A DNA stretch of 64,000 nucleotides from Chitinophaga vietnamensis (GCF_902167635.1 NZ_CABHMS010000004.1:434001-498000); one strand, 5' to 3'; counted from the stretch's first letter, positions 26,690 to 36,050 are shown. Numbers and translations are program-made. Notes: generated from the letters alone by a model not told the origin.

Positions 26690-28096
26690 ATGGCATACGA
26701 CGTAATCGTAATTGGTAGTGGCCCGGGCGGATATGTGGCTGCTATCCGTGCTTCTCAGCTGGGATTTAAAACCGCAGTAGTGGAAAGAGAAAACCTGGGC
26801 GGTATCTGCTTGAACTGGGGCTGTATTCCAACCAAGGCTTTATTAAAGACCGCGCAGGTATTTGAATATACTCAACATGCCAAAGATTACGGTATCTCCG
26901 TATCCGACGCAAAGGTGGAATTTGACGCTGTGATCAAACGCAGTCGTGGCGTTGCTGATAAAATGAGCAGGGGCGTACAGTTCCTGATGAAGAAAAACAA
27001 GATTGATGTGTTGATGGGCAATGGTAAAGTGAAAGCCAAAGGCCAGGTAGAAGTGACCGACAAAGACGGCAAAGCTACTGTATATGATGCCAAGCACATC
27101 ATCCTCGCTACAGGCGCCCGCGCCCGCGAGCTGCCTAACCTGAAGATCGACGGTAAAAACGTGATCGGCTACCGCGAAGCCATGGTACTGCCTCAGCAGC
27201 CTAAATCCATGATCGTAGTAGGTTCCGGCGCTATCGGCGTAGAGTTTGCCTACTTCTATGCTACCCTCGGCACTAAAGTGACCATCGTAGAATTCATGCC
27301 GCGCATCGTACCGGTAGAAGATGAAGATATCTCCAAAGAACTGGAAAAGATCTATAAGAAGAAAGGTATCGAAATCATGACCAACGCTTCTGTTGAAGCC
27401 GTTGAAGGCAATGGTAACGGTGTGAAAGCCAAAGTGAAAACACAAACCGGCGAAATCACCCTCGAAGCTGACGTAGTACTGAGCGCTGTAGGTATCGCTG
27501 CCAATATCGAAAATATCGGCCTCGAAACACTCGGCATCAAAACCGACAAAGGCCGCGTAGTAGTGGATAAATACTACCAGACCAATGTTCCGGGCATTTA
27601 CGCTATCGGCGACATGGTGCCTGGTCAGGCCTTGGCGCACGTTGCCTCCAAAGAAGGTATCGTTTGCGTGGAAGCCATTGCATACAACGAAAAGAAATAT
27701 GCACACAAACCTGAAACGATCGACTACATGAACATCCCCGGCTGTACTTACTGCGCACCGGAAATTGCTTCTGTAGGTTATACCGAGAAAGCCGCCAAAG
27801 AAGCCGGCTACGAAGTGAAAGTAGGTAAATTCCCCTTCTCCGCTTCTGGTAAAGCTTCTGCCGCCGGCGCTACTGAAGGTTTCGTAAAAGTGATCTTCGA
27901 CGCTAAATACGGCGAATGGCTGGGTACACACATGATCGGTGCGAACGTTACCGAGATCATCGCTGAAACAGTAGTAGCCCGCAAACTGGAAACTACTTAT
28001 CAGGAAGTACTGGATTCTATCCACCCGCACCCCACTATGAGCGAATCTGTAAAAGACGCCATCGAAGTGGCTTACGGCGAAGCTATCCACCTGTAG
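26690..28096 (+). CDS. lpdA: Dihydrolipoyl dehydrogenase
   Basis: A 468-aa flavoprotein, the E3 component of 2-oxo-acid dehydrogenase complexes. The FAD-binding GSGPGGYVAAIRA, the redox disulfide GGICLNWGCIPTKAL (Cys40, Cys45), the NAD-binding GSGAIGVEFAYFYATLG, the second FAD motif YAIGDMV and the C-terminal HPHPTMSE with the catalytic His are present. It stands alone, with no E1/E2 genes nearby, as a shared E3 would. Confidence 0.97.
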   Translation: MAYDVIVIGSGPGGYVAAIRASQLGFKTAVVERENLGGICLNWGCIPTKALLKTAQVFEYTQHAKDYGISVSDAKVEFDAVIKRSRGVADKMSRGVQFLMKKNKIDVLMGNGKVKAKGQVEVTDKDGKATVYDAKHIILATGARARELPNLKIDGKNVIGYREAMVLPQQPKSMIVVGSGAIGVEFAYFYATLGTKVTIVEFMPRIVPVEDEDISKELEKIYKKKGIEIMTNASVEAVEGNGNGVKAKVKTQTGEITLEADVVLSAVGIAANIENIGLETLGIKTDKGRVVVDKYYQTNVPGIYAIGDMVPGQALAHVASKEGIVCVEAIAYNEKKYAHKPETIDYMNIPGCTYCAPEIASVGYTEKAAKEAGYEVKVGKFPFSASGKASAAGATEGFVKVIFDAKYGEWLGTHMIGANVTEIIAETVVARKLETTYQEVLDSIHPHPTMSESVKDAIEVAYGEAIHL

Positions 28097-28102
28097 TGGA
28101 AT

Positions 28103-28275
28103 ATTTTTTGATTTACGGATTTTTTGATTTATAAATTTAGTGGTGTCGCCCCTATGGAGCGTAATATTGGTAGATGAATCACTGTCTATCAACATTACGC
28201 TCCATAGGGGCGACACTATTTTATTTATAAATCAAAAAATCCCTAAATCAAAAAATCCGTAAATCAAGAAATCCT
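28103..28275. repeat. Stop-abutting compound inverted repeat 3
   Basis: This fills almost all the space between the convergent lpdA and S8 peptidase stops. The inner stem is GC-rich and perfect over 23 bp (28143-28165 with 28194-28216), extended inward with few mismatches. The outer stem is 19 bp (28118-28136 with 28223-28241). The outer arms are tandem 16-nt units: two copies on the left (28103-28134) and three on the right (28228-28275). The 18-mer ATTTTTTGATTTACGGAT occurs at 28103-28120 and again at 47369-47386. Confidence 0.95.
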
Positions 28276-31088
28276 CACATTTTTATAAACTTCCTGGAGA
28301 AGATCCGCTTGCCGTCTGCATAGATGGTGCAATAGTATATGCCGCTGGCTAATTGCCGCACGGGAATTGTTTCCTGTGAATCTGAAAGATTGCGCAGGAT
28401 CACCCGCCTGCCGCTGCCGTCAGAGATGACCAGCTGCCGCGCCTGCGGATGGGGATCGAGGATGGTAATGGCCGTGGTAGCAGGGTTCGGGAACAACAGG
28501 ATGCTGTTGCCAACAATGATCTCAACGGTTACCGGATCAGATGGAATACGTATGCCATCAGTTGTTTCCAGCAATACACGATAGTACAGGAGGCCCTCCC
28601 AGGTGGAATCGTCGGTGTAATTATAATTGAGGCCGCCCGCCGCAACGGTAGACAGGGTTTGCCATTGACCATTCTGTAACCTTTGCCAGTTCACATTCTT
28701 CAGCTTATACACAGAGCCCAGCGTTAGCGACAACAATACTTTATTATCGGTCGTTTTATCGGCAAGTAAACTTTGCACATAGCAGGCAACGCCTTGCGTG
28801 GTATAGTTAATAGTATAACTGCGGAGGCCCGCCCAGCCGGCCGGCGCTACGGCGTTTACCGCATAATACAGCCCTGGCGCTTCACGCTTCGGAATAAAAA
28901 CGAAAGTATCCTTTGTTTGCTGGTAAAGCGCCATAGCGCCCTGATTCAGCGTGTACAGCTGGTAACCGGCAGCGCCTGGCTGTGCGTTCCAGTAAAGCAG
29001 TGCGCTGTCGTTACAATTGAACCCGGTGTGCATGGTAAGTGCAGGAGAGATGATGAACGAAGGGCTGATGAAAGCAGTATCCGGCAAGTTGAATTTGAGC
29101 CAGGCTTTGCTGAATACATTCGGCGCTAACCAGTTGAACTGCTGTTGCACAGCGGGTACCTGTGAAATGATCGGTATCCAGGTAGTACCACTGTCAAGGC
29201 TATACGAAAGACTGCCATTACCACTGTAGGTAGTTTCCCATTGCAATGGAATACTTTGCGATGCTCTCAATATCGCTCCTGGTGCGGGATTTTGCCACTG
29301 GAAAGTATTGAGTGGCGTAAACTCATAAACGATATAAAAAGTTTGATTGGCCGTAGCCAGCTGTTTTGCCTGCACATTGATATGCAGGTTGCCGGCTGCC
29401 GGCATATTGATGCTTACCTGTTCTGTATTATTGATACTGTCTACCCCACGGCGTGCCAGGGCTTTCAGTGAATCTGCCGACGGGAAGGTGCTGAGTATCC
29501 AGGGCAGATAGGTTTGACCGCCGGCAGTTACCTGCAGGTCGAGATCATTGATCAGGGCTTTGTTTGCGTTTACGATTGCCGGGGGATCGTTCCAGCAGAG
29601 GGTCACCTTCACTTGCTGCATGCCGGGTGGCACGGTGATATCGAAAGCCGTGTTCTGGTTGCTTTGCAGCGTACCTTGCCGGAAGCGTTGTTGTTGCAGG
29701 GTTTGCAGCGCGTGCAGGGCATGCATATTACCGAAACCATAAGCGTAGGAGGGAGGTACATTGTAGGGCCTTTGCGCACTGTTGATCAACACAGCCTTGA
29801 TGAGTGCTGCCGCTGCGGTATTGCCATTATGTTGCTGTCGCCATAAATCCTGCATCATGGTTACTACGCCGGTGCCGAGAGCAGAAGCGTCGGAAGTGCC
29901 ATCCTGCCCGAATGCTACGATCTCCGGTTTGATGCGGCCATCAAATGCGGGGCCTTTGGATGCGATGGCAACAGCAGTGCCGGTGGCGTCCACGCCACCT
30001 ACAACGATCACATTCTTGGCTTGTTTGAAATTGCCGGTCATGTTAGCATATCCTGCGAGGCCCTGATAGCGGCCACTGGTGGGGGCTTGCGTGCCAATGT
30101 TGCCGGAAGAAAAAACATGCACGATGGTATCGGCAGAAAATATTTGCTGATCATAAGCTACCGCTTCGGCGCCATAATAGTTTTCGATGTCGGTGCCGTA
30201 AGAGTGGTTCTGTACTGTAACATTATATTGCCGGTAATAGGCGCTGGTATCAGGAAGGAGGCTGATGTTGAAATCTGCGGAGCTGAGCGATGCCTGTGGT
30301 GCGGCGCCCAGTCCCAACGCCCCGCTGTTGCCTGCTCCGCCGATGAGCGTAGCCATGGTAGTGGCATGCGCGGTAATAGTGTTCGAGCTATGTGGGTTGG
30401 GAATATATCTTCCTGCGATATCAATATCTGTTGTATCAAAAAGATCTTCTTTAACGGAAACGGTTATACTTTTTCCGCGTACCGCGGGAAACTGCTGTTG
30501 TGCAATATTAATCCGGTTGATATAAGGATTGGCGGTATTGAGGATCAGTTCTGTTTTCGCATGTCTGGGAATATCAGCGAAGAGAATGGAAGGGGTGGCG
30601 ATAAATGCGGGCCAGTCTTGTTTTAGCAGGTGCAGGGTGGCTACATGGTATTCGCGTTGCCAGTGGATTACCCTGACTTTCTGCGGGAATGCAATTTCAT
30701 CGCTGTAAGACACTTGCAGTACGAGACTGTCGCCCGCCGGCAGACTTTCCAGTTGTTGCAGCAGGAGGTCGGAGGCTTTCCAGTTATCATTGGCGGGTAC
30801 GCACCAGTTGATCTTTTTAAGCAGGGCGGTGTCGGTAGGGCAATGCTGTAATATGTAGTGGTAGCGGCTGAGCGGCTTTACCAGTCCGTAGTGGCGAAGG
30901 GTTTTTTCTGCGGGAGTTTCCTTGAAACGGATCAATTGATAATGGGCGCTGCTTCTTTCCATGTCGGTGTTGGCAGCATAGCGCAACAGAATGCTATCGG
31001 TTGCGGGAGTTTGCCTTGCCAGCAGCAGATGGCTGCATAGCAACAGGAAAGTAAGGATGGGCAAGTGTTTGAAACCGGGTATACTCAT
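28275..31088 (-). CDS. Secreted S8 subtilase-like peptidase with T9SS sorting domain
   Basis: A 937-aa protein from ATG 31088 with a signal peptide (MSIPGFKHLPILTFLLLCSHLLLA), an N-terminal prodomain-like region to ~190, a subtilase domain, about 350 residues of beta-sandwich modules, and a C-terminal type A T9SS sorting domain (LLFPNPATTAITI ... LASGIYYCTIYADGKRIFSRKFIK). Predicted triad: Asp215 (VKEDLFD), His241 (TAHATTMA) and Ser399 (GTSDASA), with oxyanion Asn330 (SSGNIG). The motifs are off consensus: HATTMA for HGTHVA and GTSDAS for GTSxAxP. Export by the type IX system is strongly suggested; activity is likely but altered specificity is possible. Confidence 0.92.
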   Translation of the reverse strand: MSIPGFKHLPILTFLLLCSHLLLARQTPATDSILLRYAANTDMERSSAHYQLIRFKETPAEKTLRHYGLVKPLSRYHYILQHCPTDTALLKKINWCVPANDNWKASDLLLQQLESLPAGDSLVLQVSYSDEIAFPQKVRVIHWQREYHVATLHLLKQDWPAFIATPSILFADIPRHAKTELILNTANPYINRINIAQQQFPAVRGKSITVSVKEDLFDTTDIDIAGRYIPNPHSSNTITAHATTMATLIGGAGNSGALGLGAAPQASLSSADFNISLLPDTSAYYRQYNVTVQNHSYGTDIENYYGAEAVAYDQQIFSADTIVHVFSSGNIGTQAPTSGRYQGLAGYANMTGNFKQAKNVIVVGGVDATGTAVAIASKGPAFDGRIKPEIVAFGQDGTSDASALGTGVVTMMQDLWRQQHNGNTAAAALIKAVLINSAQRPYNVPPSYAYGFGNMHALHALQTLQQQRFRQGTLQSNQNTAFDITVPPGMQQVKVTLCWNDPPAIVNANKALINDLDLQVTAGGQTYLPWILSTFPSADSLKALARRGVDSINNTEQVSINMPAAGNLHINVQAKQLATANQTFYIVYEFTPLNTFQWQNPAPGAILRASQSIPLQWETTYSGNGSLSYSLDSGTTWIPIISQVPAVQQQFNWLAPNVFSKAWLKFNLPDTAFISPSFIISPALTMHTGFNCNDSALLYWNAQPGAAGYQLYTLNQGAMALYQQTKDTFVFIPKREAPGLYYAVNAVAPAGWAGLRSYTINYTTQGVACYVQSLLADKTTDNKVLLSLTLGSVYKLKNVNWQRLQNGQWQTLSTVAAGGLNYNYTDDSTWEGLLYYRVLLETTDGIRIPSDPVTVEIIVGNSILLFPNPATTAITILDPHPQARQLVISDGSGRRVILRNLSDSQETIPVRQLASGIYYCTIYADGKRIFSRKFIKM

Positions 31089-31578
31089 GGAAAAGGTGGC
31101 GCGAATCAATGGATTTTGGCTTTATAATATTCATTAAAACTACTGCAATTAATGCTTCATCCCAATTTTTTATCGAAAGAAAACAAAATGTTTTTTTTAA
31201 ATTAAATGAAAGTCGTAATATTGGAAACATGATTTTTTGAACAGAGATAATCAACAAAATCCTGACCGAGCAAATCATCACTAAGAGATAAGCATTCTGA
31301 CGAGCAAATCTTGAAATGACCGGCCACGCCGGTTTCGCTGAATCATCGCCAATCCATTAAAAACTTGCAGGCTGTGCTGAGAGGCCAGTAGCTGTGACGT
31401 CACTCAAGAACAGAGAGCATGTACTTACAAATGTTTTTTGGGGTAGAGTATCACCAGCTGGTTGCATCTGTAATGCTATGTCATTACGGTGCAGCAGACG
31501 TGTTTTTAAGATAATCCAGGCCCGTTGCATAAACGGGACGAGAGCATATTTTTTATTTTAAAACCCAAAATCTAGTCT
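31089..31578. other. Long AT-rich divergent intergenic region
   Basis: About 490 bp between the divergent S8 and M57 peptidase genes. It contains a direct repeat CGAGCAAATC (31267-31276 and 31301-31310), a small ACCGGC/GCCGGT hairpin (31319-31333) and a perfect GTGACGTCAC palindrome (31394-31403), any of which might be a regulator site. No gene and no clean TAnnTTTG element were found. Confidence 0.5.
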
Positions 31579-32403
31579 ATGAAAAGAACAACACTTGGTA
31601 TTATCGGCTGCCTGATCGCCGCTTCCATGGTGGTTTCCTGTCAGAAAAGCGACCAAAACAAAGATGCTAAACCTGATCAAGTTTCAGCAGACGTGTTAGC
31701 CCAGATCAAAGCCAACGGTTTCAGCACGAACGATGTGCGTAAAGTAGAAGATGGTTACCTCGTAGAAGGTGATATTCTGTTGACCGCAGAACAATTGAGC
31801 CAGAAAGTTGGCAGTCCTACACTCCGTGTGGCCAACACAGAGCAGTACCGCACCAACAACCTGGTAACGGCATTGCCCCGCGTGATCACAGTTAAAGTAG
31901 TAAACCTGGGTACTGCATTCGTGGCTGGCGCAGATACTGCCATCGCCCGCTATAACAGGCTGGGCCTGCGTATCACGTTCAAACGTATCACCAGTGGTAC
32001 GGCTACTATCACCATTCAGGGCTTCAATCAAGGGCCTAGTGGCGGCTACATCACATTGGGGTCCTCCGGTTTCCCCACCAGCTCCGGCAATCCTTATGGC
32101 ACTATTAAAATGAACACTAACCAGTATGCTTATGGTTCCAATCCTAACGTACTGTATGTAGGTTCTGTTATTCAGCACGAGATCGGTCACTGCATCGGTA
32201 TGCGTCATACCGACTATATGGACCGTTCCTATAGCTGCGGCGGCAGCGCTGTAAATGAAGGTGATGGCGGCGTTGGCGCTGTATACATCCCCGGCACTCC
32301 TTCCGGTCCTGATGCCAACTCCTGGATGCTGGCCTGCTCTAACGGCGGCAACCGCACTTTCAATGCTAATGATGTCATTGCACTGAACTACCTCTATCAC
32401 TAA
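31579..32403 (+). CDS. M57-type zinc metalloprotease lipoprotein
   Basis: A 274-aa lipoprotein: signal MKRTTLGIIGCLIAASMVVSC with a lipobox cysteine near residue 21. The catalytic region has HEIGHCIGMRHTD starting at residue 200, an extended HExxHxxGxxH site of the dual-action HEIGH metallopeptidase family (M57). The downstream ACSNGGNRTFNANDVIALNYLY closes the family domain. It is likely surface or periplasmic. A prodomain-like region occupies residues ~25-90. It is separated from the convergent LytS-type kinase by 176 bp. Confidence 0.92.
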   Translation: MKRTTLGIIGCLIAASMVVSCQKSDQNKDAKPDQVSADVLAQIKANGFSTNDVRKVEDGYLVEGDILLTAEQLSQKVGSPTLRVANTEQYRTNNLVTALPRVITVKVVNLGTAFVAGADTAIARYNRLGLRITFKRITSGTATITIQGFNQGPSGGYITLGSSGFPTSSGNPYGTIKMNTNQYAYGSNPNVLYVGSVIQHEIGHCIGMRHTDYMDRSYSCGGSAVNEGDGGVGAVYIPGTPSGPDANSWMLACSNGGNRTFNANDVIALNYLYH

Positions 32404-32434
32404 TCGCTATACGATAAAAGCGTGATGTAAGAAA

Positions 32435-32523
32435 GGAGGTACAGCCAGCGATATTGTTACGTAGTAACATATCTGCATCAGCAAATCTTTCGGGAGCTCA
32501 GGGCTGTACCTCCCTTCTTCATC
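32435..32523. repeat. Long-range stem enclosing a nested hairpin
   Basis: GGAGGTACAGCC (32435-32446) pairs perfectly with GGCTGTACCTCC (32512-32523). Inside lies a TGTTAC/GTAACA hairpin near 32454-32469. The left arm extends to AGAAAGGAGGT, which matches the full Shine-Dalgarno complement of 16S rRNA, although no ORF follows. It lies between convergent genes and could be a terminator or a structured RNA. Confidence 0.6.
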
Positions 32524-32579
32524 TTTCTTCCTCTCCTTTACTGGCACATGCTTCTTTGCCCCTTCAGATCAAACCCTTA

Positions 32580-33623
32580 TTAAGTCCATATCTTCAGCGA
32601 AATGGTGTACATATCCGTTGTATGTATATCCAGCTCATATCTGCCGGGATACAGATGTTCCAGCCGCTGACGCGTATTGGCAATGCCAACGCCCGTGCGG
32701 TGCTTGTCGCGCAGCAAAGGAAAAACTTTGTTGCTGCACCGGAAGTGCAGGTGGTCATCTTCGATATCCAGTGCAATATTGATCTCTGACGGCTCGTGGT
32801 TGCTCACGCCATATTTGAAAGCATTCTCCATGAAAGGCAACAGCACCAGCGGCGCAATGCAGCGCGCGCCAGGCAGGCCTTTGATAATGAATGACGCGGT
32901 GGTTTTGCGGCTTAGCCGCAACTTCTGAAGGTCTACATAATCGCGCAGGCAATCGATCTCGCTTTGTAACAGTACAAAGTCGCGCGTTTCTTCTGTTACA
33001 TAACGCAGCATGTTCGACAGTTTCATAATGCTGGGCGCCGTATACTCGTGCCGTATCATGGCCAGCGAATAGATATTGTTGAGCGTATTGAAAAGAAAAT
33101 GCGGATTGATCTGCGCTTTAAGGAAAGATAATTCTGCCTGCGTTTTCTTCGTCTCGGCATAGAGAGCACGCTTCTCCGTTTGCCGCCAGCGATGAGTGGT
33201 TTCAATGGCTACGCTCAAGGCAATGGTCAACAGGAACAGGAAGATGCTGACGGGATCCAGCGGAAACCCGGATATCACCGCGGCAGCCATCGGTTTGAAT
33301 TGTGGCCGCAGCGAGAACTGCAGGAACAAATGATCAAATGGCTGCATCAGGTCGATCATCAGTAACAAGATGACCACCGACAAAAAATATAAGACATACT
33401 GCTTCCTGAAATAAAGTTGAGGGAAAAGGAAGTTCGTATGAAAATAAAATAACGACGCATATGTTAATATAAACACCAGGTAGTCCGGTGAAAAAAGGAT
33501 GGCCATTGTGCGCCTGTCACCAACCTGGCCGCTGATAAGTAACAACGGCAAGCTCAGACAGATCAGCCATCCGGTAATATGCGCCAGTACAACAGCAGAT
33601 TTTAACCGGATCATGCTCAACAT
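32580..33623 (-). CDS. LytS-type sensor histidine kinase
   Basis: A 347-aa membrane kinase of the His_kinase/LytS class. Four hydrophobic segments occupy residues ~10-150, followed by a coiled linker and the signature FLKAQINPHFLFNTLNNIY with the phospho-accepting histidine. A compact HATPase_c follows, with PFMENAFKYG (N box) and GVGIANTRQRLEHLY (G box). Such kinases normally pair with a LytTR response regulator encoded next door; none is present here, so it is an orphan in this window. Confidence 0.92.
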   Translation of the reverse strand: MLSMIRLKSAVVLAHITGWLICLSLPLLLISGQVGDRRTMAILFSPDYLVFILTYASLFYFHTNFLFPQLYFRKQYVLYFLSVVILLLMIDLMQPFDHLFLQFSLRPQFKPMAAAVISGFPLDPVSIFLFLLTIALSVAIETTHRWRQTEKRALYAETKKTQAELSFLKAQINPHFLFNTLNNIYSLAMIRHEYTAPSIMKLSNMLRYVTEETRDFVLLQSEIDCLRDYVDLQKLRLSRKTTASFIIKGLPGARCIAPLVLLPFMENAFKYGVSNHEPSEINIALDIEDDHLHFRCSNKVFPLLRDKHRTGVGIANTRQRLEHLYPGRYELDIHTTDMYTISLKIWT

Positions 33624-33668
33624 GATTTAAGAAACGCTACCGGAATTTGGTACAATCTTCCCAGAAAA

Positions 33669-33728
33669 AAAGCCGTCTCTCTGTAAATACCTGTATTCTA
33701 TCGATGAATCGAGAGAAACACCGGCTTT
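33669..33728. terminator. Hairpin in the divergent LytS/S46 region
   Basis: AAAGCCG (33669-33675) plus TCTCTC (33676-33681) pair with GAGAGA (33711-33716) and CGGCTTT (33722-33728). A T-rich tail follows about 40 bp before the S46 start. It may be an attenuator or a read-through stop; its location upstream of the coding start is unusual. Confidence 0.4.
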
Positions 33729-33770
33729 ATCTTTTCCAGCCTGCACGATTTGTAGTAAATTGCCGGGTCT

Positions 33771-35951
33771 ATGAAAAGAATATCAGATACGTTGCACCAA
33801 TCCGCGAAGGCAACACTATTGCTGGTACTGCTGGTACTGGCTCAACAAGCCTATGCCACGGAAGGAATGTGGCTGCCACAGCTGCTTTCAAACCTCAACG
33901 AAAAAGAGATGAAAGCAATGGGCATGAAAATCAGCGCCGCCGATATCTATAGTATCAACAAAGGCAGCCTTAAAGATGCCATCGTTAGCTTCGGCGGCTT
34001 CTGCACCGCAGAAGTGATCTCCTCCCAGGGCCTGCTGCTCACTAACCACCACTGCGGCTATGATGCCATCCAGAAACACTCTTCCCTACAAAATAACTAC
34101 CTGGAAAACGGCTTCTGGGCCAGAACAGCAGCGGAAGAATTGCCCAACCCCGGTCTCACAGCCACTTTCATCGTACGCATCGACGACGTTACCAAAGCGG
34201 CCCTCGCCGATGTAAAACCCGGCATGACAGAAAGGGAACGGCAATCCGCCATCGATAAACGCCTCAACGAAATCCGCCAGAACACCCGCCGCGAAGCATG
34301 GCAGGATGTAATGATCAAACCTTTCTTTGAAGGCAACCAGTATTTCCTGTTTGTAACCGAAACGTATAAAGATGTAAGACTGGTAGGCGCACCGCCTTCC
34401 TCCATCGGTAAATTCGGCTCCGATACTGATAACTGGGTGTGGCCCCGCCATACCGGCGACTTCAGCATGTTCCGCATCTATGCCGGCAAAGATGGCCGCC
34501 CGGCGCCTTATTCACAGGATAACGTGCCCCTGAAACCGAAATATTTTCTGCCCATCTCCATGAAAGGCGTTAAACCGAACGACTTCACCATGGTGCTCGG
34601 ATTCCCCGGCCGCACCAATGAATACCTGCCTTCCGAAGGTGTGAGGCAAACCGTGAATGTACTCGATGCCGCCAAAGTGGAAATGCGCGATGCCGCCCTC
34701 AAGATCATCGACGGCTACATGCGCAAGGATGAACAGATCAAAATACAATACGCCTCCAAATACGCTGTTACCGCCAACTACTGGAAAAAGTGGGGCGGTG
34801 AAATGCAAGGCATCAAACAAACCAATGGTATCGGCAAAAAGATACAGTACGAAAAGGAATATAACCAGCTCCTCAACGCCAACCCCGCGCTGCAACAGCA
34901 GTACGGCGGCGTGCTGGATACACTTAATGCACTCTATAAACAGATACAGCCCTATGCCCAGGCGCGCGACTACTACAGCGAACTCGTGAAAAATGTAGAA
35001 GTGTTCACCGCAGCCGATCGCCTCATCAACTTCCTCAACGATGTACACGAAAAAGGAGAAGGCCAGTACGAAAGCATGCGCCAGCAATTCCTCGATGGCA
35101 TGCAGTCGTTCTACCAAAACTATAACGTGAACGTGGATCATGATGTGTGCGCCGCACTGGTAGGCCTCTACGCACGCAACGTGCCTAAACAGTACAGTGG
35201 CAACGACTTCGCACTGCTATGGCAGGAAAATAATAAAGACGGGCACACGCTGGCAGACAAGATCTTCGCGGTAAGCGGACTAACGTCTATGGATAAACTG
35301 AAAGCATTTGTACAACAACCTTACAATACAGTAGTGGCGCAAATGTGGAAAGATCCTTCTACCCGCCTTGTGATGGCACTCCGCAAAGGTTATGTGGATA
35401 ATATTGGCAGGCCGCTCAACGACCTCCAGGCGGATATCAACAACCGTCAGCGCCTGTACATGCAGGCCCAGATGGACGTGATGGGCAATAAAAAACGCTT
35501 CTATCCCGATGCCAATAGCACATTACGCGTTACCTATGGCAAAGTAGATGGCTACAATCCCCGCGATGCCATTCATTACGACTACTACACCTATCTTGAT
35601 GGCGTAATGGAAAAATATGTTCCTGGCGATTATGAATTCGACGTGCCCGCAAAGCTCATCGATCTCTATAAGAAAAAAGATTACGGCCGCTATGGCGTTA
35701 ATGGCCGCATGCCTGTATGCTTCATCGCCTCCAACCACACTACCGGCGGCAATTCCGGCAGTCCGGCGCTCAATGCTTATGGCCAGCTGGTAGGTCTCAA
35801 CTTCGACCGTACCTGGGAAGGCACCATGAGCGATATCAATTACGATCCGTCCATCTGCCGCAATATCATGGTGGATATCCGCTATGTGCTGTTCATCATT
35901 GATAAATACGCCGGCTGCACCCGTCTGATCGACGAAATGAAACTTATTTAG
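33771..35951 (+). CDS. S46 dipeptidyl peptidase, DPP11-like (Asp/Glu-specific)
   Basis: A 726-aa secreted serine peptidase with a signal peptide ending near QQAYA. Chymotrypsin-like catalytic residues are visible: His94 in LLTNHHCGYD, the Asp region GSDTDNWVWPRHTGDF and Ser662 in TGGNSGSPALN; a large helical domain is inserted between them. The residue 18 positions after the catalytic Ser is Arg680 (NFDRTWEG). From memory of the Porphyromonas enzymes, Arg there marks DPP11 (acidic P1) while Gly marks DPP7. It supplies dipeptides in the periplasm. Its TAG stop is the outer end of an inverted-repeat arm. Confidence 0.92.
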   Translation: MKRISDTLHQSAKATLLLVLLVLAQQAYATEGMWLPQLLSNLNEKEMKAMGMKISAADIYSINKGSLKDAIVSFGGFCTAEVISSQGLLLTNHHCGYDAIQKHSSLQNNYLENGFWARTAAEELPNPGLTATFIVRIDDVTKAALADVKPGMTERERQSAIDKRLNEIRQNTRREAWQDVMIKPFFEGNQYFLFVTETYKDVRLVGAPPSSIGKFGSDTDNWVWPRHTGDFSMFRIYAGKDGRPAPYSQDNVPLKPKYFLPISMKGVKPNDFTMVLGFPGRTNEYLPSEGVRQTVNVLDAAKVEMRDAALKIIDGYMRKDEQIKIQYASKYAVTANYWKKWGGEMQGIKQTNGIGKKIQYEKEYNQLLNANPALQQQYGGVLDTLNALYKQIQPYAQARDYYSELVKNVEVFTAADRLINFLNDVHEKGEGQYESMRQQFLDGMQSFYQNYNVNVDHDVCAALVGLYARNVPKQYSGNDFALLWQENNKDGHTLADKIFAVSGLTSMDKLKAFVQQPYNTVVAQMWKDPSTRLVMALRKGYVDNIGRPLNDLQADINNRQRLYMQAQMDVMGNKKRFYPDANSTLRVTYGKVDGYNPRDAIHYDYYTYLDGVMEKYVPGDYEFDVPAKLIDLYKKKDYGRYGVNGRMPVCFIASNHTTGGNSGSPALNAYGQLVGLNFDRTWEGTMSDINYDPSICRNIMVDIRYVLFIIDKYAGCTRLIDEMKLI

Positions 35952-36050
35952 CTATTTTATTATTTGGTTATTTTGATATTTAGTTTCCACGAAAATCTTA
36001 GCGGAAACTAAATATCAAAATAACCAAATAATAAAATAATCAAATAGCTA
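35949..36050. repeat. Stop-to-stop inverted repeat 4 (36-bp core arms)
   Basis: Perfect 36-nt arms at 35953-35988 and 36003-36038 have a 14-nt spacer. The outer ends are TAGCTA on both sides (35949-35954 and 36045-36050), with an 8-nt insertion on the right. The left TAG is the S46 peptidase stop and the right CTA is the complement of the methyltransferase TAG stop, so the repeat spans exactly stop to stop of the convergent genes. Confidence 0.95.

Noticed and set aside
26843-28216. 457-codon antisense frame over lpdA
   Set aside because: It mirrors lpdA codon bias, has no protein features and covers a well-supported gene.
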